64,000 nt of DNA from Fodinicurvata sediminis DSM 21159 (GCF_000420625.1 NZ_ATVH01000020.1:62001-126000); one strand, 5' to 3'. Counted from the first letter of the stretch, positions 34,790 through 49,028 are shown. The notes: generated from the sequence alone by a model not told the origin. Program-made: numbers and translations.

Positions 34790-36108
34790 AGCGGCGCCAT
34801 GACGTCATAGCCTATGCTGTCTCGGGCATCGCCATCCTGGCCTTTGCCGTTGTCCTGGTCTTCGCGCTCTGGCGGCTGCTGGAAACCGAAAGCGAGATGC
34901 GCCGCAACGAGGGCGACAACATGCTCTGGGCCATCTCGCAGGCGCAGACGGCCACCCTGCTGCTGGATGCCACGCTGGCACGGCGGGCCGGCGGCCTGGA
35001 AGAGGGCAGCGAGGTCGAACGCCGTTACAACGTGTTGCTCAGCCGATTGAACCTGCTCTCCCAGGGGCCGCAGGCCCGCTACATGGCGGACCTCGGTTTC
35101 GCGGCGCCATTGGCCGAGGATGCGCGTGCGCTGCGCAGTCTGGAGGATGTCATCCTGGAGAAGGCGGGCCTGCTCGAGGCGCCGGCGACGGAGGTCCATT
35201 TCGTTCTGGACGAACTGGAGCGGGATCTGGGACGTGCCGCAAACGAGTCCATGGTCGCTCACTGGGACCGGACCGGTGCGCGCCTGGACCGGCAACGCGA
35301 AGCCATCCTGCAGGTGATCGTCTCCATCCTGGCCATCCTGGCGCTTGGCGTTTTCCTGTCCGTCACCATGCTGCGCGCGCTGGCCCAGAGGGAGCACATG
35401 CGGCGGACCCTGGTCCGGGAACAGGAGGTGGCCGAGATCTACCGCAGTTTCGTGGCTCTGGTGTCCCATCAGTTCCGCACGCCCCTGGCGGTGATCGACT
35501 CCTCGATGCAGCGCCTGCAGCGCCAGGGAGACGGCCTGTCGCGCGAGGATATCCAGGAGCGGGCCCGGCGGACCCGAACGGAAGTCCAGGGTCTGGCGCG
35601 CCTGGTGGACACGACGCTGGATGCCATACGCCTCGAGGGCGGGGGCATCTCCGTGGAGGCACACGACTGTGAAATTGCCCAGTTGCTGGAGCGCGTGCGG
35701 GAGCGGCAACTGGCTGTCACGCCCGAGCGCAGCATCACGCTGTCCATTGCCGACGAGGTGCCGCCCTACATCCGTACCGACCCGCTACTTGTGGAGCAGA
35801 TCCTGGGCAACCTGCTGTCCAACGCGCTCAAGTATTCCCCGGAGAGCGAGAGCGTGTCCTTGAATGTGCGTGCAGAGGGACACCGCATTCTCTTCTCGGT
35901 GGTCGATAGCGGGATCGGCATCCCGCAGGACGAGCAGAACAGGCTGTTCAGCCGCTTCTTCCGCGCCACCTCGGCGGCGGGCACACGGGGGGCCGGCATC
36001 GGCCTGAGCATTTCACACCAGCTGGCCGGCGTGCTGGGCGGGGAATTGAGCTTCGAGAGCCACAGCGGTCTTGGCTCGAGCTTTACCCTGGCCCTTCCAA
36101 ATTCCTGA
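34786..36108 (+). CDS. Membrane-bound sensor histidine kinase
   Basis: 440 residues from the ATG overlapping the upstream stop. Membrane segments near 10-27 (AYAVSGIAILAFAVVLVF) and about 170-190 flank a periplasmic domain of roughly 140 residues. The phosphoacceptor is H228 in ALVSHQFRTPLAV. The N box is NLLSNALKYSP, G1 is DSGIGIPQDE and G2 is RGAGIGLSIS. It phosphorylates an unidentified regulator, as no response regulator gene is adjacent. Overlap with the SUOX-like protein suggests they sense together. Confidence 0.9.
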   Translation: MKRRHDVIAYAVSGIAILAFAVVLVFALWRLLETESEMRRNEGDNMLWAISQAQTATLLLDATLARRAGGLEEGSEVERRYNVLLSRLNLLSQGPQARYMADLGFAAPLAEDARALRSLEDVILEKAGLLEAPATEVHFVLDELERDLGRAANESMVAHWDRTGARLDRQREAILQVIVSILAILALGVFLSVTMLRALAQREHMRRTLVREQEVAEIYRSFVALVSHQFRTPLAVIDSSMQRLQRQGDGLSREDIQERARRTRTEVQGLARLVDTTLDAIRLEGGGISVEAHDCEIAQLLERVRERQLAVTPERSITLSIADEVPPYIRTDPLLVEQILGNLLSNALKYSPESESVSLNVRAEGHRILFSVVDSGIGIPQDEQNRLFSRFFRATSAAGTRGAGIGLSISHQLAGVLGGELSFESHSGLGSSFTLALPNS

Positions 36109-36282
36109 GAACTGCCAAATTCCTGACGGCCACCCGTCACCCGGTCGTGAATTCCAGGCCGGCCTTGTCATGCTGCCTCGTGCCCGTTATAACCCGCCTC
36201 TCGACGCACGGCGGTGCGGCCAACAGGCATGCCCAGCCGCCGCTATTTTGCTGTCCGAACAGCGACCAGACCAGAGGACAAA

Positions 36283-36483
36283 ATGCCGAAACTGAAGACA
36301 AAGAGCAGCGCGAAGAAGCGCTTCAAGCTGACAGCCACCGGCAAGGTGCGCGTCGGCTCCGCTTTCATGAGCCACAACATGCGCAAACGGCCGCAGAAGA
36401 TGAAGCGTAATGCGCGCGGGACGAAGCTGCTGAGCAGCACGGACGCCCGCATCGTCAAGCGCTATTACATGCCAAACGACTGA
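36283..36483 (+). CDS. rpmI: 50S ribosomal protein L35
   Basis: 66 residues from [20 protein letters not shown], the invariant L35 start. A longer in-frame opening is not used. It begins the rpmI-rplT-pheS-pheT cluster; infC, which often precedes it, is not here. Confidence 0.97.
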   Translation: MPKLKTKSSAKKRFKLTATGKVRVGSAFMSHNMRKRPQKMKRNARGTKLLSSTDARIVKRYYMPND

Positions 36484-36498
36484 CGGGAGAGCCGAGCC

Positions 36499-36867
36499 AT
36501 GTCACGTATCAAACGCGGTACCACCGCACACGCCCGTCACAAGAAGATCCTGAAGCAGGCCAAAGGCTACCGCGGCCGCAGGAACAACGTCTATCGCGCC
36601 GCCGTTCAGCAGGTCGAGAAGTCCCTGCAGTACGCTTATCGCGATCGCCGTGTCCGCAAGCGCAATTTCCGCTCGCTTTGGATCCAGCGCATCAACGCCG
36701 GCGCCCGCGAGCACGGCCTGACCTATTCGCAGTTCATGAATGGCATGCGGAAGGCCGGGATCGAGCTGGACCGCAAGGTGCTGGCCGATATTGCCGTGCG
36801 CGAGCCGGAGGCTTTCAAGTCCCTGGCCGAGCAGGCACAGAGCGCACTGAACCAGGCCCAGGCCTGA
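36499..36867 (+). CDS. rplT: 50S ribosomal protein L20
   Basis: 122 residues with the L20 signatures [20 protein letters not shown] and [20 protein letters not shown]. It binds 23S rRNA early in 50S assembly and autoregulates its own operon in several bacteria. It follows rpmI after 15 bp. A GC-rich stem (36881-36889 with 36904-36912) lies just beyond the stop but has no U-run, so its role before pheS is unclear. Confidence 0.98.
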   Translation: MSRIKRGTTAHARHKKILKQAKGYRGRRNNVYRAAVQQVEKSLQYAYRDRRVRKRNFRSLWIQRINAGAREHGLTYSQFMNGMRKAGIELDRKVLADIAVREPEAFKSLAEQAQSALNQAQA

Positions 36868-36999
36868 ACGCCTCCTGAATCCGGGCGGCTGCGGCCCCGC
36901 AAGGCCGCCCGGCATCGGCCCTCCGCTGTCACCGCTGTTGCGGGGCGTCTTTCCGCGCGTGAGAGCCCCATTGACCTGAAGACTGCGACAGACGTGCCG

Positions 37000-38073
37000 A
37001 TGCAAGACCTGGAACAGCTCAAGCAACAACTGCTGGACGAGGCCGCCGAGGCGGCCGACCTGGACAGCCTGGAAGCTCTGCGTGTGCGCGCGCTTGGCAA
37101 GAAGGGTGAGATCACCCAGCGCATGAAGACGCTGGGCCAGCTTTCGCCCGACGAACGCCGCGAGGCGGGCCAGGCGCTGAACCAGGTGAAGGATGCCCTG
37201 GCCGACGCCATCGAGACACGCCGCGATGCGTTGGAGGCGACGGCCCTGGAGGCGCGCCTGCAGGCCGAGCGCATCGATGTCTCGCTGCCCGTGCGTCCCG
37301 AACGCAGCGGGCACATCCACCCCATCAGCCGCACCATCGACGAACTGATCGCCATCTTCGGCGAGATGGGGTTCTCGGTGGCCGAGGGGCCGCATATCGA
37401 AGATGCCTTCCACAACTTCTCGGCGCTGAACATTCCCGAGTGGCACCCGGCGCGTCAGGACATGGATACCTTCTACCTGAAGGCCGAGCCCGAGGACGCG
37501 GAACGTCCGGTGCTGCGCACCCACACCTCGCCGGTTCAGATCCGCCACATGCTCTCGGGCCAGCCGCCGGTGCGCATCATCGCACCGGGGCGCACCTTCC
37601 GCGCCGATCACGATGCCACCCACAGTCCCATGTTCCACCAGGTCGAGGGGCTTGTGGTGGACGAGACCACGCACATGGGGCACTTGAAGGGCACGCTGAT
37701 CGAGTTCTGCCGCGCCTTCTTCGGCGTGGAGGACCTGCCGGTGCGCTTCCGGCCCAGCTATTTCCCCTTTACGGAACCTTCCGCCGAGGTGGACATCGGC
37801 TGCTCGCACGAGGGCGGCCAGCTGGTCATCGGCCCGGGCAAGGACTGGCTGGAGATCCTGGGCTGCGGCATGGTGCACCCCAAGGTCCTGGAGAACTGCG
37901 GCATCGATTCCACGCGCTATCAGGGCTTTGCCTTCGGCATGGGGATCGAGCGTATCGCCATGCTGAAGTACGGCATCCCCGATCTGCGCACCTTCTATGA
38001 GTCCGACCTGCGCTGGCTCAGGCATCACGGCTTCCTGCCGCTGGATGTGCCGTCCATGGTGCGCGGGTTGTAA
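37000..38073 (+). CDS. pheS: Phenylalanyl-tRNA synthetase alpha subunit
   Basis: About 357 residues. ATG at 37000 gives MQDLEQLKQQLLDEA; a GTG two codons upstream (36994) is an alternative. The class II motif 2 region LLRTHTSPVQIRHM, GRTFRADHDATHSPMFHQVE and motif 3 YQGFAFGMGIERIAMLKYG are clear. It forms an alpha2-beta2 enzyme with PheT and charges tRNA-Phe; a tRNA-Phe gene lies at 55.4 kb in this window. Confidence 0.97.
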   Translation: MQDLEQLKQQLLDEAAEAADLDSLEALRVRALGKKGEITQRMKTLGQLSPDERREAGQALNQVKDALADAIETRRDALEATALEARLQAERIDVSLPVRPERSGHIHPISRTIDELIAIFGEMGFSVAEGPHIEDAFHNFSALNIPEWHPARQDMDTFYLKAEPEDAERPVLRTHTSPVQIRHMLSGQPPVRIIAPGRTFRADHDATHSPMFHQVEGLVVDETTHMGHLKGTLIEFCRAFFGVEDLPVRFRPSYFPFTEPSAEVDIGCSHEGGQLVIGPGKDWLEILGCGMVHPKVLENCGIDSTRYQGFAFGMGIERIAMLKYGIPDLRTFYESDLRWLRHHGFLPLDVPSMVRGL

Positions 38074-38086
38074 GGGGGCATAAGCG

Positions 38087-40504
38087 ATGAAATTTACCTT
38101 CAACTGGCTGAAGGATCACCTGGAGACTACGGCGCGCCTGGAAGAGATCGTCGAGCGCCTGTCCATGCTGGGCCTGGAGGTCGAGGACGTAACGGACAGG
38201 GGCAAGCAGCTGGCGCCCTTCACCGTGGCGCATGTCATCGAGGCGGCCCCGCATCCCGATGCCGATCGGCTGAAGGTCTGTCGTGTGGCCACGGGCGAAG
38301 GCGAGGCCCAGGTGGTTTGTGGCGCGCCCAACGCACACACGGGCATGTACGGCGTCTTCGCCGCGCCGGGCAGTTACATTCCCGGCACCGATCTGGATCT
38401 GAAGCCCGGCGTGATCCGTGGGGTCGAGTCCCGGGGCATGCTGGTGTCCGAGCGCGAACTGGGCATTTCCGACGAGCACGAGGGCATCATCGAACTGAAT
38501 CCCGAGGATTTCGGTGGTGAACTGAATGTGGGGCAGGCCTTTGCCCCTTTGGCCGGGCTGGACGATGCGGTGATCGAGATCGCCATCACGCCCAACCGTG
38601 GCGACTGCCTGGGCGTGCGTGGCATTGCCCGCGACCTGGCAGCTGCTGGCCTGGGCACCCTGAAGCCGCTGAAGGCCGAGCCGGTGCAGGGCAGTTTCGA
38701 GAGCCCGCGCACCTGGAAGCGCGACCTGCCGGCCGATGACCAGGGGGCCTGTCCCTACGTGGCTGGCCGCAGCTTCCGAGGCGTGAAGAACGGTCCCGCG
38801 CCCAAGTGGCTGCAGGACCGCCTGCGCGCCATCGGCCTGCGTCCCATTTCGGCCCTGGTGGACATCACCAATTATGTCACCTTCGACCTGGGGCGGCCGC
38901 TGCACGTTTTCGACGCCGGCAAGCTGTCGGGCGATCCCACCATGCGCCTTGCGCGCAAGGGCGAGAGCCTGGAAGCGCTGGACGAGAACAGCTACGCGCT
39001 GGACGAAGACACATTGGTGATCGCCGACGACAACGGCCCCCAGGCCATCGGCGGCGTCATGGGCGGCGAGGAGACGGGCTGCCAGGAGGACACCACCGAG
39101 GTTTTCCTGGAAGTCGCCCTGTTCGATCCGATCCGCATCGCCTTCACGGGCCGGCGCCTCGGCATCCATTCCGATGCCCGCTATCGCTTTGAACGCGGTG
39201 TCGATCCGGAGAGCGCGCACTGGGGCGTCGAGGTTGCCACGCGCATGATTTTGGATCTCTGCGGCGGCGAGGCCAGTGAAGCGGTTTCCGCCGGAACCCT
39301 ACCTGAGGCACGTCCGGTGGCGGACCTGCGGGCCAGCCGGGTCGCAAGCCTGGGCGGTGTCGAGATTCCCGCCGCAGAGCAGCAGAGCCTGCTGGAGAAG
39401 CTGGGATTCGAGGTCGAGATGAAGGGCGAGACCCTGTCCTGCACCGTACCGAGCTGGCGCCCGGACATCGAGGGCGAGGCCTGTCTGGTGGAGGAGGTGC
39501 TGCGCCTGCACGGCTACGAGGCCCTGCCGCTGACTCCGCCGAAACGGGACGAGAGCCTGCCGCGTGATGTGCTGACCGTGAAGCAGAAACGCTTTTCGGC
39601 CGTGCGCCAGGCATTGGCCTGGCGCGGCCTGGAGGAGGCCGTCACCTTCTCGTTCATTGCCGAGCGGCAAGCACGACTCTTCGGCTGGCAGGACGAGGCC
39701 TTGCGGGTGGACAACCCCATCTCCAGCGACCTGGACGTCATGCGTCCCTCGATCCTGCCGACCCTGCTGGATGCGGCTTCACGCAACGCGGCGCGCGGCT
39801 ATCCCGATGGCGCTTTCTTCGAGATCGGTCCGCAGTATGCCGGCACGGCCCCGGAGGAGCAGATCGACCTGGCGGCCACCCTGCGCAGCGGACGGGCTGT
39901 TACGCGGCACTGGCTGGCCGAAAGCCGCGCGGTGGATGCCTTCGATGCCAAGGCCGATGCGCTCAAGGCACTCGAGGCGGCCGGTGCACCGGTGGACAGC
40001 CTGCAGGTCACGGCGGATGCGCCGGCCTGGTACCATCCGGGGCGTTCAGGACAGCTGTGCCTGGGTCCCAAGGTGCTGGCCAGCTTCGGCGAACTGCACC
40101 CACGGGTGCTCAAGGCCTTCGACCTGAAGGATAGAGCGGTGGCCTGTGAGGTCTATGTGGAAAGCATTCCCGAACCCAAGGCCAAGGCAAGCAAGGCACG
40201 GCCTGCTCTGGAACTTTCAGCTTATCAGCCCGTGGAGCGGGACTTCGCCTTCCTGATGGATGCGGACGTGCCTGCGGAGAAGGCGATCCGGGCGGCCAGG
40301 GGCGCAGACAAGAAGCTGGTCACCGGCGTCGAGGTCTTCGATGTCTACAGCGGCAAGGGCGTGCCCGAGGGCCAGAAATCGCTGGCACTCTGCGTCATCC
40401 TGCAGCCGCGGGACAAGACCCTGACCGACGAGGACCTGGACGCGGTCAGCGCGAAGATCATCGCCCAGGTGGAAAAGGCAACGGGCGGCAGCCTGCGCGG
40501 ATGA
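38087..40504 (+). CDS. pheT: Phenylalanyl-tRNA synthetase beta subunit
   Basis: 805 residues. The N-terminal tRNA-binding EMAP-like domain includes HPDADRLKVCRV and VVCGAPNAHTGMYGVFA. The B3/B4 editing domain follows (ISALVDITNYVTFDLGRPLH), then B5 and the catalytic-like core, and the C-terminal anticodon-binding FDX-ACB domain with RDFAFLMDADVPAEKA. The start is 13 bp after pheS. The length is normal for the family. Confidence 0.98.
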   Translation: MKFTFNWLKDHLETTARLEEIVERLSMLGLEVEDVTDRGKQLAPFTVAHVIEAAPHPDADRLKVCRVATGEGEAQVVCGAPNAHTGMYGVFAAPGSYIPGTDLDLKPGVIRGVESRGMLVSERELGISDEHEGIIELNPEDFGGELNVGQAFAPLAGLDDAVIEIAITPNRGDCLGVRGIARDLAAAGLGTLKPLKAEPVQGSFESPRTWKRDLPADDQGACPYVAGRSFRGVKNGPAPKWLQDRLRAIGLRPISALVDITNYVTFDLGRPLHVFDAGKLSGDPTMRLARKGESLEALDENSYALDEDTLVIADDNGPQAIGGVMGGEETGCQEDTTEVFLEVALFDPIRIAFTGRRLGIHSDARYRFERGVDPESAHWGVEVATRMILDLCGGEASEAVSAGTLPEARPVADLRASRVASLGGVEIPAAEQQSLLEKLGFEVEMKGETLSCTVPSWRPDIEGEACLVEEVLRLHGYEALPLTPPKRDESLPRDVLTVKQKRFSAVRQALAWRGLEEAVTFSFIAERQARLFGWQDEALRVDNPISSDLDVMRPSILPTLLDAASRNAARGYPDGAFFEIGPQYAGTAPEEQIDLAATLRSGRAVTRHWLAESRAVDAFDAKADALKALEAAGAPVDSLQVTADAPAWYHPGRSGQLCLGPKVLASFGELHPRVLKAFDLKDRAVACEVYVESIPEPKAKASKARPALELSAYQPVERDFAFLMDADVPAEKAIRAARGADKKLVTGVEVFDVYSGKGVPEGQKSLALCVILQPRDKTLTDEDLDAVSAKIIAQVEKATGGSLRG

Positions 40505-40570
40505 GGGCAGGCGGCGCAAGGAGCTGCCGCCCCGTCCTCCTGTCCTGATTCAGCAAACCTCAACAAGGTT

Positions 40571-40600
40571 TTGATTTTCCTGCACAAGGTCTGATATATA
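40571..40600 (+). promoter_or_regulatory. Candidate promoter of the GAF histidine kinase
   Basis: TTGATT at 40571-40576 and TATATA at 40595-40600 are separated by 18 bp, in a short AT-rich stretch 60-90 bp before the kinase start. Confidence 0.45.
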
Positions 40601-40661
40601 GGAAGAATGCCAGACCTGCAGGTGTCTGCAGGCTGCTGGCCAAAAGCAACAGGCAGTCCAG

Positions 40662-42428
40662 ATGCAGGCACCGGAGAGACCCCTCGAGGAAAGGGAACGC
40701 CAGGAAACCCTTGAGCGTTACGGCATCCTTGATAGCGGTCCGATTGCCGAACTGGACATCCTGACGCGCCTGGTTGCCCGTCATTTCTCCGTGAATTACT
40801 GCATGCTGAGCTTGGTCGACCAGGACCGCCAGTTCTTCAAGTCGCGGCATGGCCTGGAAGCCGAGGAAATTCCACGCGATCTGGGGCTGTGCGGGCACGC
40901 CATCCTGCAGGACGAGGCCCTGGTCATCCCCGACACGAAGCAGGATGCGCGTTTTTTCGACAATCCTCTTGTCGTTGGGGAACCTCACGTGAATTTCTAT
41001 GCCGGCGCGCCCTTGAAGGTGTCCGAAGGCTTTCGCCTTGGCACGCTCTGCATCGCCGATAGGAAACCACGGCAGGATTTCGACGAGCAGGATAGGGAAA
41101 GTCTTCTGGATTTCTCTTTTTTGGCCATGGATATCCTGGAGCGCGAACGCCTCCAGCGTCAGCATCGCATGCAGAACCAGGCCCTGGTCGGCCTGGTGTC
41201 CTCGCGCGCCCTGGCCGACGGGGATGTTGACTCCGTGGCCGATGAGGTCTGTGCCCTGCTGACCGATATCCTGATGGTCAAGCGGGCCTCGGTCTGGATG
41301 TTCGGCGATGCACAGATGGAGGCTGTCTGCGTGCGCGATCTGCGGGAAGCGCATGGTTCCAGTGGTATTTCACTCAGTTTCAAGGAACTGGAGGGGTATC
41401 TGTCGGCGGTAACCCAGCGCCGTGGCATCATCGCGCCGGACGTCCAGCAGGACCCGGCCCTTCTGGCGCAGTTAACCGACTATATCCAAAGGTACGACAT
41501 CGGAGCCCTCATCGATTCGCCCATTCGGGTGGCGGGCGAGGTTGTGGGCGTGGTTTCCGCCGAGCATGTCGGGGCACAGCGCAACTGGGCGGATGAGGAA
41601 ACGGCCTTCGTGGCCTCGCTGGCCGATACGATTTCCCTGGCTCTGGAAGCGCGCGAACGCGCGCGCGCTTATGCCCAGAGCCTGCAGGACCGGGACCAAG
41701 CCGAAGCGGCAAATCGGGCCAAGGAGAACTTCCTGGCTTCCATGAGCCACGAGCTGCGCACGCCGCTGAATGGCATCATCGGGTTCAGCGAGGTGATGGA
41801 GCAGGAGTTGTTCGGGGCGCTGGGCAACGATAAGTATCGAAGCTATATCCGCGACATTCGGCAGAGCGGCCAGCACCTGCAGCGCATCATCGGTGATATC
41901 CTGGAGATCGTGAAGCTGCAGCGCAACGAGGTGGCCCTGGAGGAAACCGAACTGGATCCACATGACCTGCTCGATGAATGCCTGGCCCTGTTGCAGCAGG
42001 ATACACCCCGCCAGGATCTGGAGGTGGTGCGCGGCTACGGCCTGTCGGGTGTGCGCCTGCGCGGGGATGCCAAGCGCCTGCGTCAGGTGTTCCTGAACAT
42101 TCTGTCCAATGCCTTCAAGTACAGCTATCACAACAGCCGGCTGTCTGTACGCAGCTGGCAGCAGGGGGCTTGCCTGCATATTGCCATCGAGGATCAGGGT
42201 GTGGGGATTCCGGCCGAGGACTTGGCCCGCATCCGCGAACCCTTCGAGCGGGTTCGTTCGGCCATGGCCTCCGACGGGGGCGGGCTTGGCCTGGGGCTGT
42301 CCACGGCGATCGAATACATGCGTGCGCACGATGGCGAGGTGGAAATCGAAAGCGAACCGCGCCGTGGCACACGGGTGACCCTGTGCTTTCCAGAAACACG
42401 GACCCTGAGGGATGTGCAGTCCGCCTGA
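40662..42428 (+). CDS. Soluble GAF-domain sensor histidine kinase
   Basis: 588 residues with no membrane segment. The first GAF domain is residues about 20-165 (LGLCGHAILQDEALVIPD and VNFYAGAPLKVSEGFRLGTL), the second about 175-340 (IGALIDSPIRVAGEVVGVVS). The phosphoacceptor is H363 in SMSHELRTPLNGIIG. ATPase boxes are NILSNAFKYSY, DQGVGIPAED and GGLGLGLSTAIEYM. It should sense a cytoplasmic signal. No regulator gene follows; the stand-alone receiver at 17.9 kb is a possible but unproven partner. Confidence 0.92.
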   Translation: MQAPERPLEERERQETLERYGILDSGPIAELDILTRLVARHFSVNYCMLSLVDQDRQFFKSRHGLEAEEIPRDLGLCGHAILQDEALVIPDTKQDARFFDNPLVVGEPHVNFYAGAPLKVSEGFRLGTLCIADRKPRQDFDEQDRESLLDFSFLAMDILERERLQRQHRMQNQALVGLVSSRALADGDVDSVADEVCALLTDILMVKRASVWMFGDAQMEAVCVRDLREAHGSSGISLSFKELEGYLSAVTQRRGIIAPDVQQDPALLAQLTDYIQRYDIGALIDSPIRVAGEVVGVVSAEHVGAQRNWADEETAFVASLADTISLALEARERARAYAQSLQDRDQAEAANRAKENFLASMSHELRTPLNGIIGFSEVMEQELFGALGNDKYRSYIRDIRQSGQHLQRIIGDILEIVKLQRNEVALEETELDPHDLLDECLALLQQDTPRQDLEVVRGYGLSGVRLRGDAKRLRQVFLNILSNAFKYSYHNSRLSVRSWQQGACLHIAIEDQGVGIPAEDLARIREPFERVRSAMASDGGGLGLGLSTAIEYMRAHDGEVEIESEPRRGTRVTLCFPETRTLRDVQSA

Positions 42429-42525
42429 ACCAGAAAATCCTTGCAGCCGTCGCAAAGGATTTCCAAGTCTAGACCTGTTACACGCGAGCAAAGCGGTCGA
42501 TCACGACAGAAGAAGGACCGATTTG

Positions 42526-42996
42526 ATGAAGAACACAGCCACGATACTTGCCGGCGGCCTTGCCGCCTTGATAGCGGCGTCGGCCTTCGCCTCGGATGGT
42601 GCCGATGATTACGAACGCCGGGCCGCGCACCAGGAGCGCATGCAGGCCTGGATGGAAGGCATAGATGTGAACAACGATGGCTATATAGATGCCGATGAGG
42701 CCGAGACGGCGCGCAACGCCATGTTCGAACGCCAGGACATGGATGGAGACGGCCGGATTGCCCGAGACGAGATGGCCGAATTCGTCGAGAGCTATCACAG
42801 GGACCGTCCGCCCCGCGCGAACAGCGAAGAGATGCGCAATCGGATGTTCGAGCAAATGGACCGGAACGATGACGGCGTCATCAACGAGCAGGAATATACG
42901 GCGGCGGGCGAGGTTCGCTTCAACCGGATGGCCGGCGATGACGAGCGTATCCGTATTTCCGAGCTCATGGAGCGCATACGCGAGCGCCGCGACTGA
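42526..42996 (+). CDS. Secreted EF-hand calcium-binding protein
   Basis: 156 residues from MKNTATILAGG. Signal peptide to about residue 22 (AASAFA). Three EF-hand loops are clear: DVNNDGYIDADE, DMDGDGRIARDE and DRNDDGVINEQE, each with acidic ligands at positions 1, 3, 5 and 12 or near substitutes. A degenerate fourth loop may lie near DDERIRISELME. It is probably a periplasmic calcium-binding protein; the biological role is unknown. Confidence 0.85.
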   Translation: MKNTATILAGGLAALIAASAFASDGADDYERRAAHQERMQAWMEGIDVNNDGYIDADEAETARNAMFERQDMDGDGRIARDEMAEFVESYHRDRPPRANSEEMRNRMFEQMDRNDDGVINEQEYTAAGEVRFNRMAGDDERIRISELMERIRERRD

Positions 42997-43019
42997 GGCA
43001 CGCTTTCAGCGTGGAATTG

Positions 43020-43061
43020 ACGAATGCCGGGGGTGAAGACCTTCCCGGCATTCGTTGTTTT
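43020..43061 (+). terminator. Intrinsic terminator after the EF-hand gene
   Basis: A 12-bp stem (43020-43031 with 43044-43055, ACGAATGCCGGG / CCCGGCATTCGT) and a 12-nt loop, followed by TGTTTT. Confidence 0.85.
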
Positions 43062-43120
43062 GAGGGTAGGGGCCGGGCGGCGCCGCTGGCGTTCTTCCAG
43101 GCTCCACCGTCTATGCCAAG

Positions 43121-43266
43121 GTGCTTCGAGGCTTTGCCTATGGCAAAGCTCCTCAGCATGAGGTCATCTTTATCTAACTGGAATTACTAAAATATTCTTC
43201 ATCCAGAGGTGCCTTGCCGTAAGGCAAGGCCTCGAAGAGCCTGTCCTGAGCCGGTCGAAGGGATGA
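43121..43266. repeat. Palindromic intergenic repeat, copy A
   Basis: GTGCTTCGAGGCTTTGCC, CTCCTCAGCATGAGGT, an AT-rich centre, then GCCTTGCCGTAAGGCAAGGC and CTCGAAG. The arms are related inversely, as in the palindromic elements common between genes of alphaproteobacteria. The tail GTCCTGAGCCGGTCGAAGGG is a further variant motif. A related copy is at 44128-44252. Confidence 0.75.
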
Positions 43267-43306
43267 AGCCACACGCTGCGGCAATTCAGTTGGCCAAGCG
43301 TCGACG

Positions 43307-44053
43307 CTATAGCTGACCGACGCGCAGGCTGAGGGGCCAGGTTATGCGGCGGATGACGCTGGGGTCGCCCCAGGCCTGTTCGAGTTCCTCCAGAAAACTG
43401 TGGAAAGGCGTCGGCCCCTGGTCCTGTTCAAGGTGCCTTACGGCGGACCAGGTGCCGAGATAGCCGCTGTAGGCCTGGAAGCTCCAGGTGGCTTCCATGC
43501 GGAAGTTCGGAGCTGGAATCTCCAGGAAGGGGAAATTCAGGCGGGCGTAGCCGTCTTCCACATGGCGCCGCTCCGGCGGCCAGTAGGCTGCGGCCGCGCC
43601 GTCGTAGAAGCGCTGGACCACGGCATCGATCTCGGGCGATACCCGGGCCAGGCCATAGCTGATGAGCGCCAGCACACCCGCGGGCCGCAGGACGCGCCGG
43701 ACTTCCTGGTAGAAGGTCGGCAGGTCGAACCAGTGGGCGGCCTGGGCCACGGTGACCAGGTCGGCGCTGCCGTCCGGCAGGCCACTGTCCTCGGCCGGTG
43801 CGACGTGATACGCGACCGCTGGATGAGGCTCGGCCTGCGCGATCTGTTCCGCGCTGGCGTCGGTGGCGATGACATGATCGAAGACATCCCCCAGAAGACA
43901 CGCGAATTGTCCCGTGCCGCAGCCGCAATCCAGCGCCAGCTTGCGCGTGGGGGCGAGCTCGCCCAGCCAGGCCGCCAGCGCCGGCGGATAGCCGGGGCGG
44001 TAGCTGGCGTAATCCGCGGCATGGTTTGAGAAGTGGTCCTTGAAGGTCGTCAT
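43307..44053 (-). CDS. Class I SAM-dependent methyltransferase
   Basis: 248 residues. SAM motif I is LALDCGCGTGQFACLLG, motif II is VIATDASAEQIAQAE, and motif III is VTVAQAAHWFDLPTFYQEV. The start SNHAADYASYRPGYPPAL matches the small-molecule methyltransferase branch near UbiE/BioC-like proteins with unassigned substrates. It is a lone gene bounded on both sides by related palindromic repeats. Confidence 0.88.
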   Translation of the reverse strand: MTTFKDHFSNHAADYASYRPGYPPALAAWLGELAPTRKLALDCGCGTGQFACLLGDVFDHVIATDASAEQIAQAEPHPAVAYHVAPAEDSGLPDGSADLVTVAQAAHWFDLPTFYQEVRRVLRPAGVLALISYGLARVSPEIDAVVQRFYDGAAAAYWPPERRHVEDGYARLNFPFLEIPAPNFRMEATWSFQAYSGYLGTWSAVRHLEQDQGPTPFHSFLEELEQAWGDPSVIRRITWPLSLRVGQL

Positions 44054-44127
44054 GGGCCCGGATCATAGCTTGCCGTTCGGGGGTAGAAAACCCGGCAATG
44101 GGGCCCAGGCCGCTCCGTACGTGCCAG

Positions 44128-44252
44128 GATGCTTCGAGGCATTGACTGGCGTCAATGCACCTCAGCATGAGGTGATTCTATTTTTATTATCAATATTTTA
44201 CTATAACACACCTCATCTTGAGGAGCCTTGCCGTTGGCAAGGCCTCGAAAGA
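44128..44252. repeat. Palindromic intergenic repeat, copy B
   Basis: GATGCTTCGAGGCATTGAC and CACCTCAGCATGAGGTG, a 35-bp AT-rich centre, then CACCTCATCTTGAGGAGCC and TTGCCGTTGGCAAGGCCTCG. It shares arms with copy A (43121-43266); together they bracket the methyltransferase gene. Confidence 0.75.
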
Positions 44253-44301
44253 TCGGCGGCTTGGCTCGACTCTGTCGCAGAGACGTACGTCCTCGCGTCA
44301 G

Positions 44302-44334
44302 AAAAAACGCCCGGACCATAAGGCTCCGGGCGTT
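44302..44334 (-). terminator. Intrinsic terminator of the gltDB operon
   Basis: On the minus strand AACGCCCGGA and TCCGGGCGTT form a 10-bp stem with a 9-nt loop, followed by a run of six T. It is about 75 bp after the gltB stop. Confidence 0.88.
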
Positions 44335-44409
44335 GGAGGGGCCGCCGTCCGGCCTGAATAACGGGTGGCCAGCCGGCAGCTTCGGGTGTTCAAAGTCTGA
44401 AGTGCGTAT

Positions 44410-48990
<4,581 letters not shown>

Positions 48991-49028
48991 TGTCTCGATT
49001 CCTTTCGCGGCTTTATTCGGCGGCCATG

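Noticed and set aside
36881-36912. GC-rich stem after rplT as a terminator
   Set aside because: The stem is strong but lacks a U-tract and pheS-pheT follow on the same strand; kept only as a remark.
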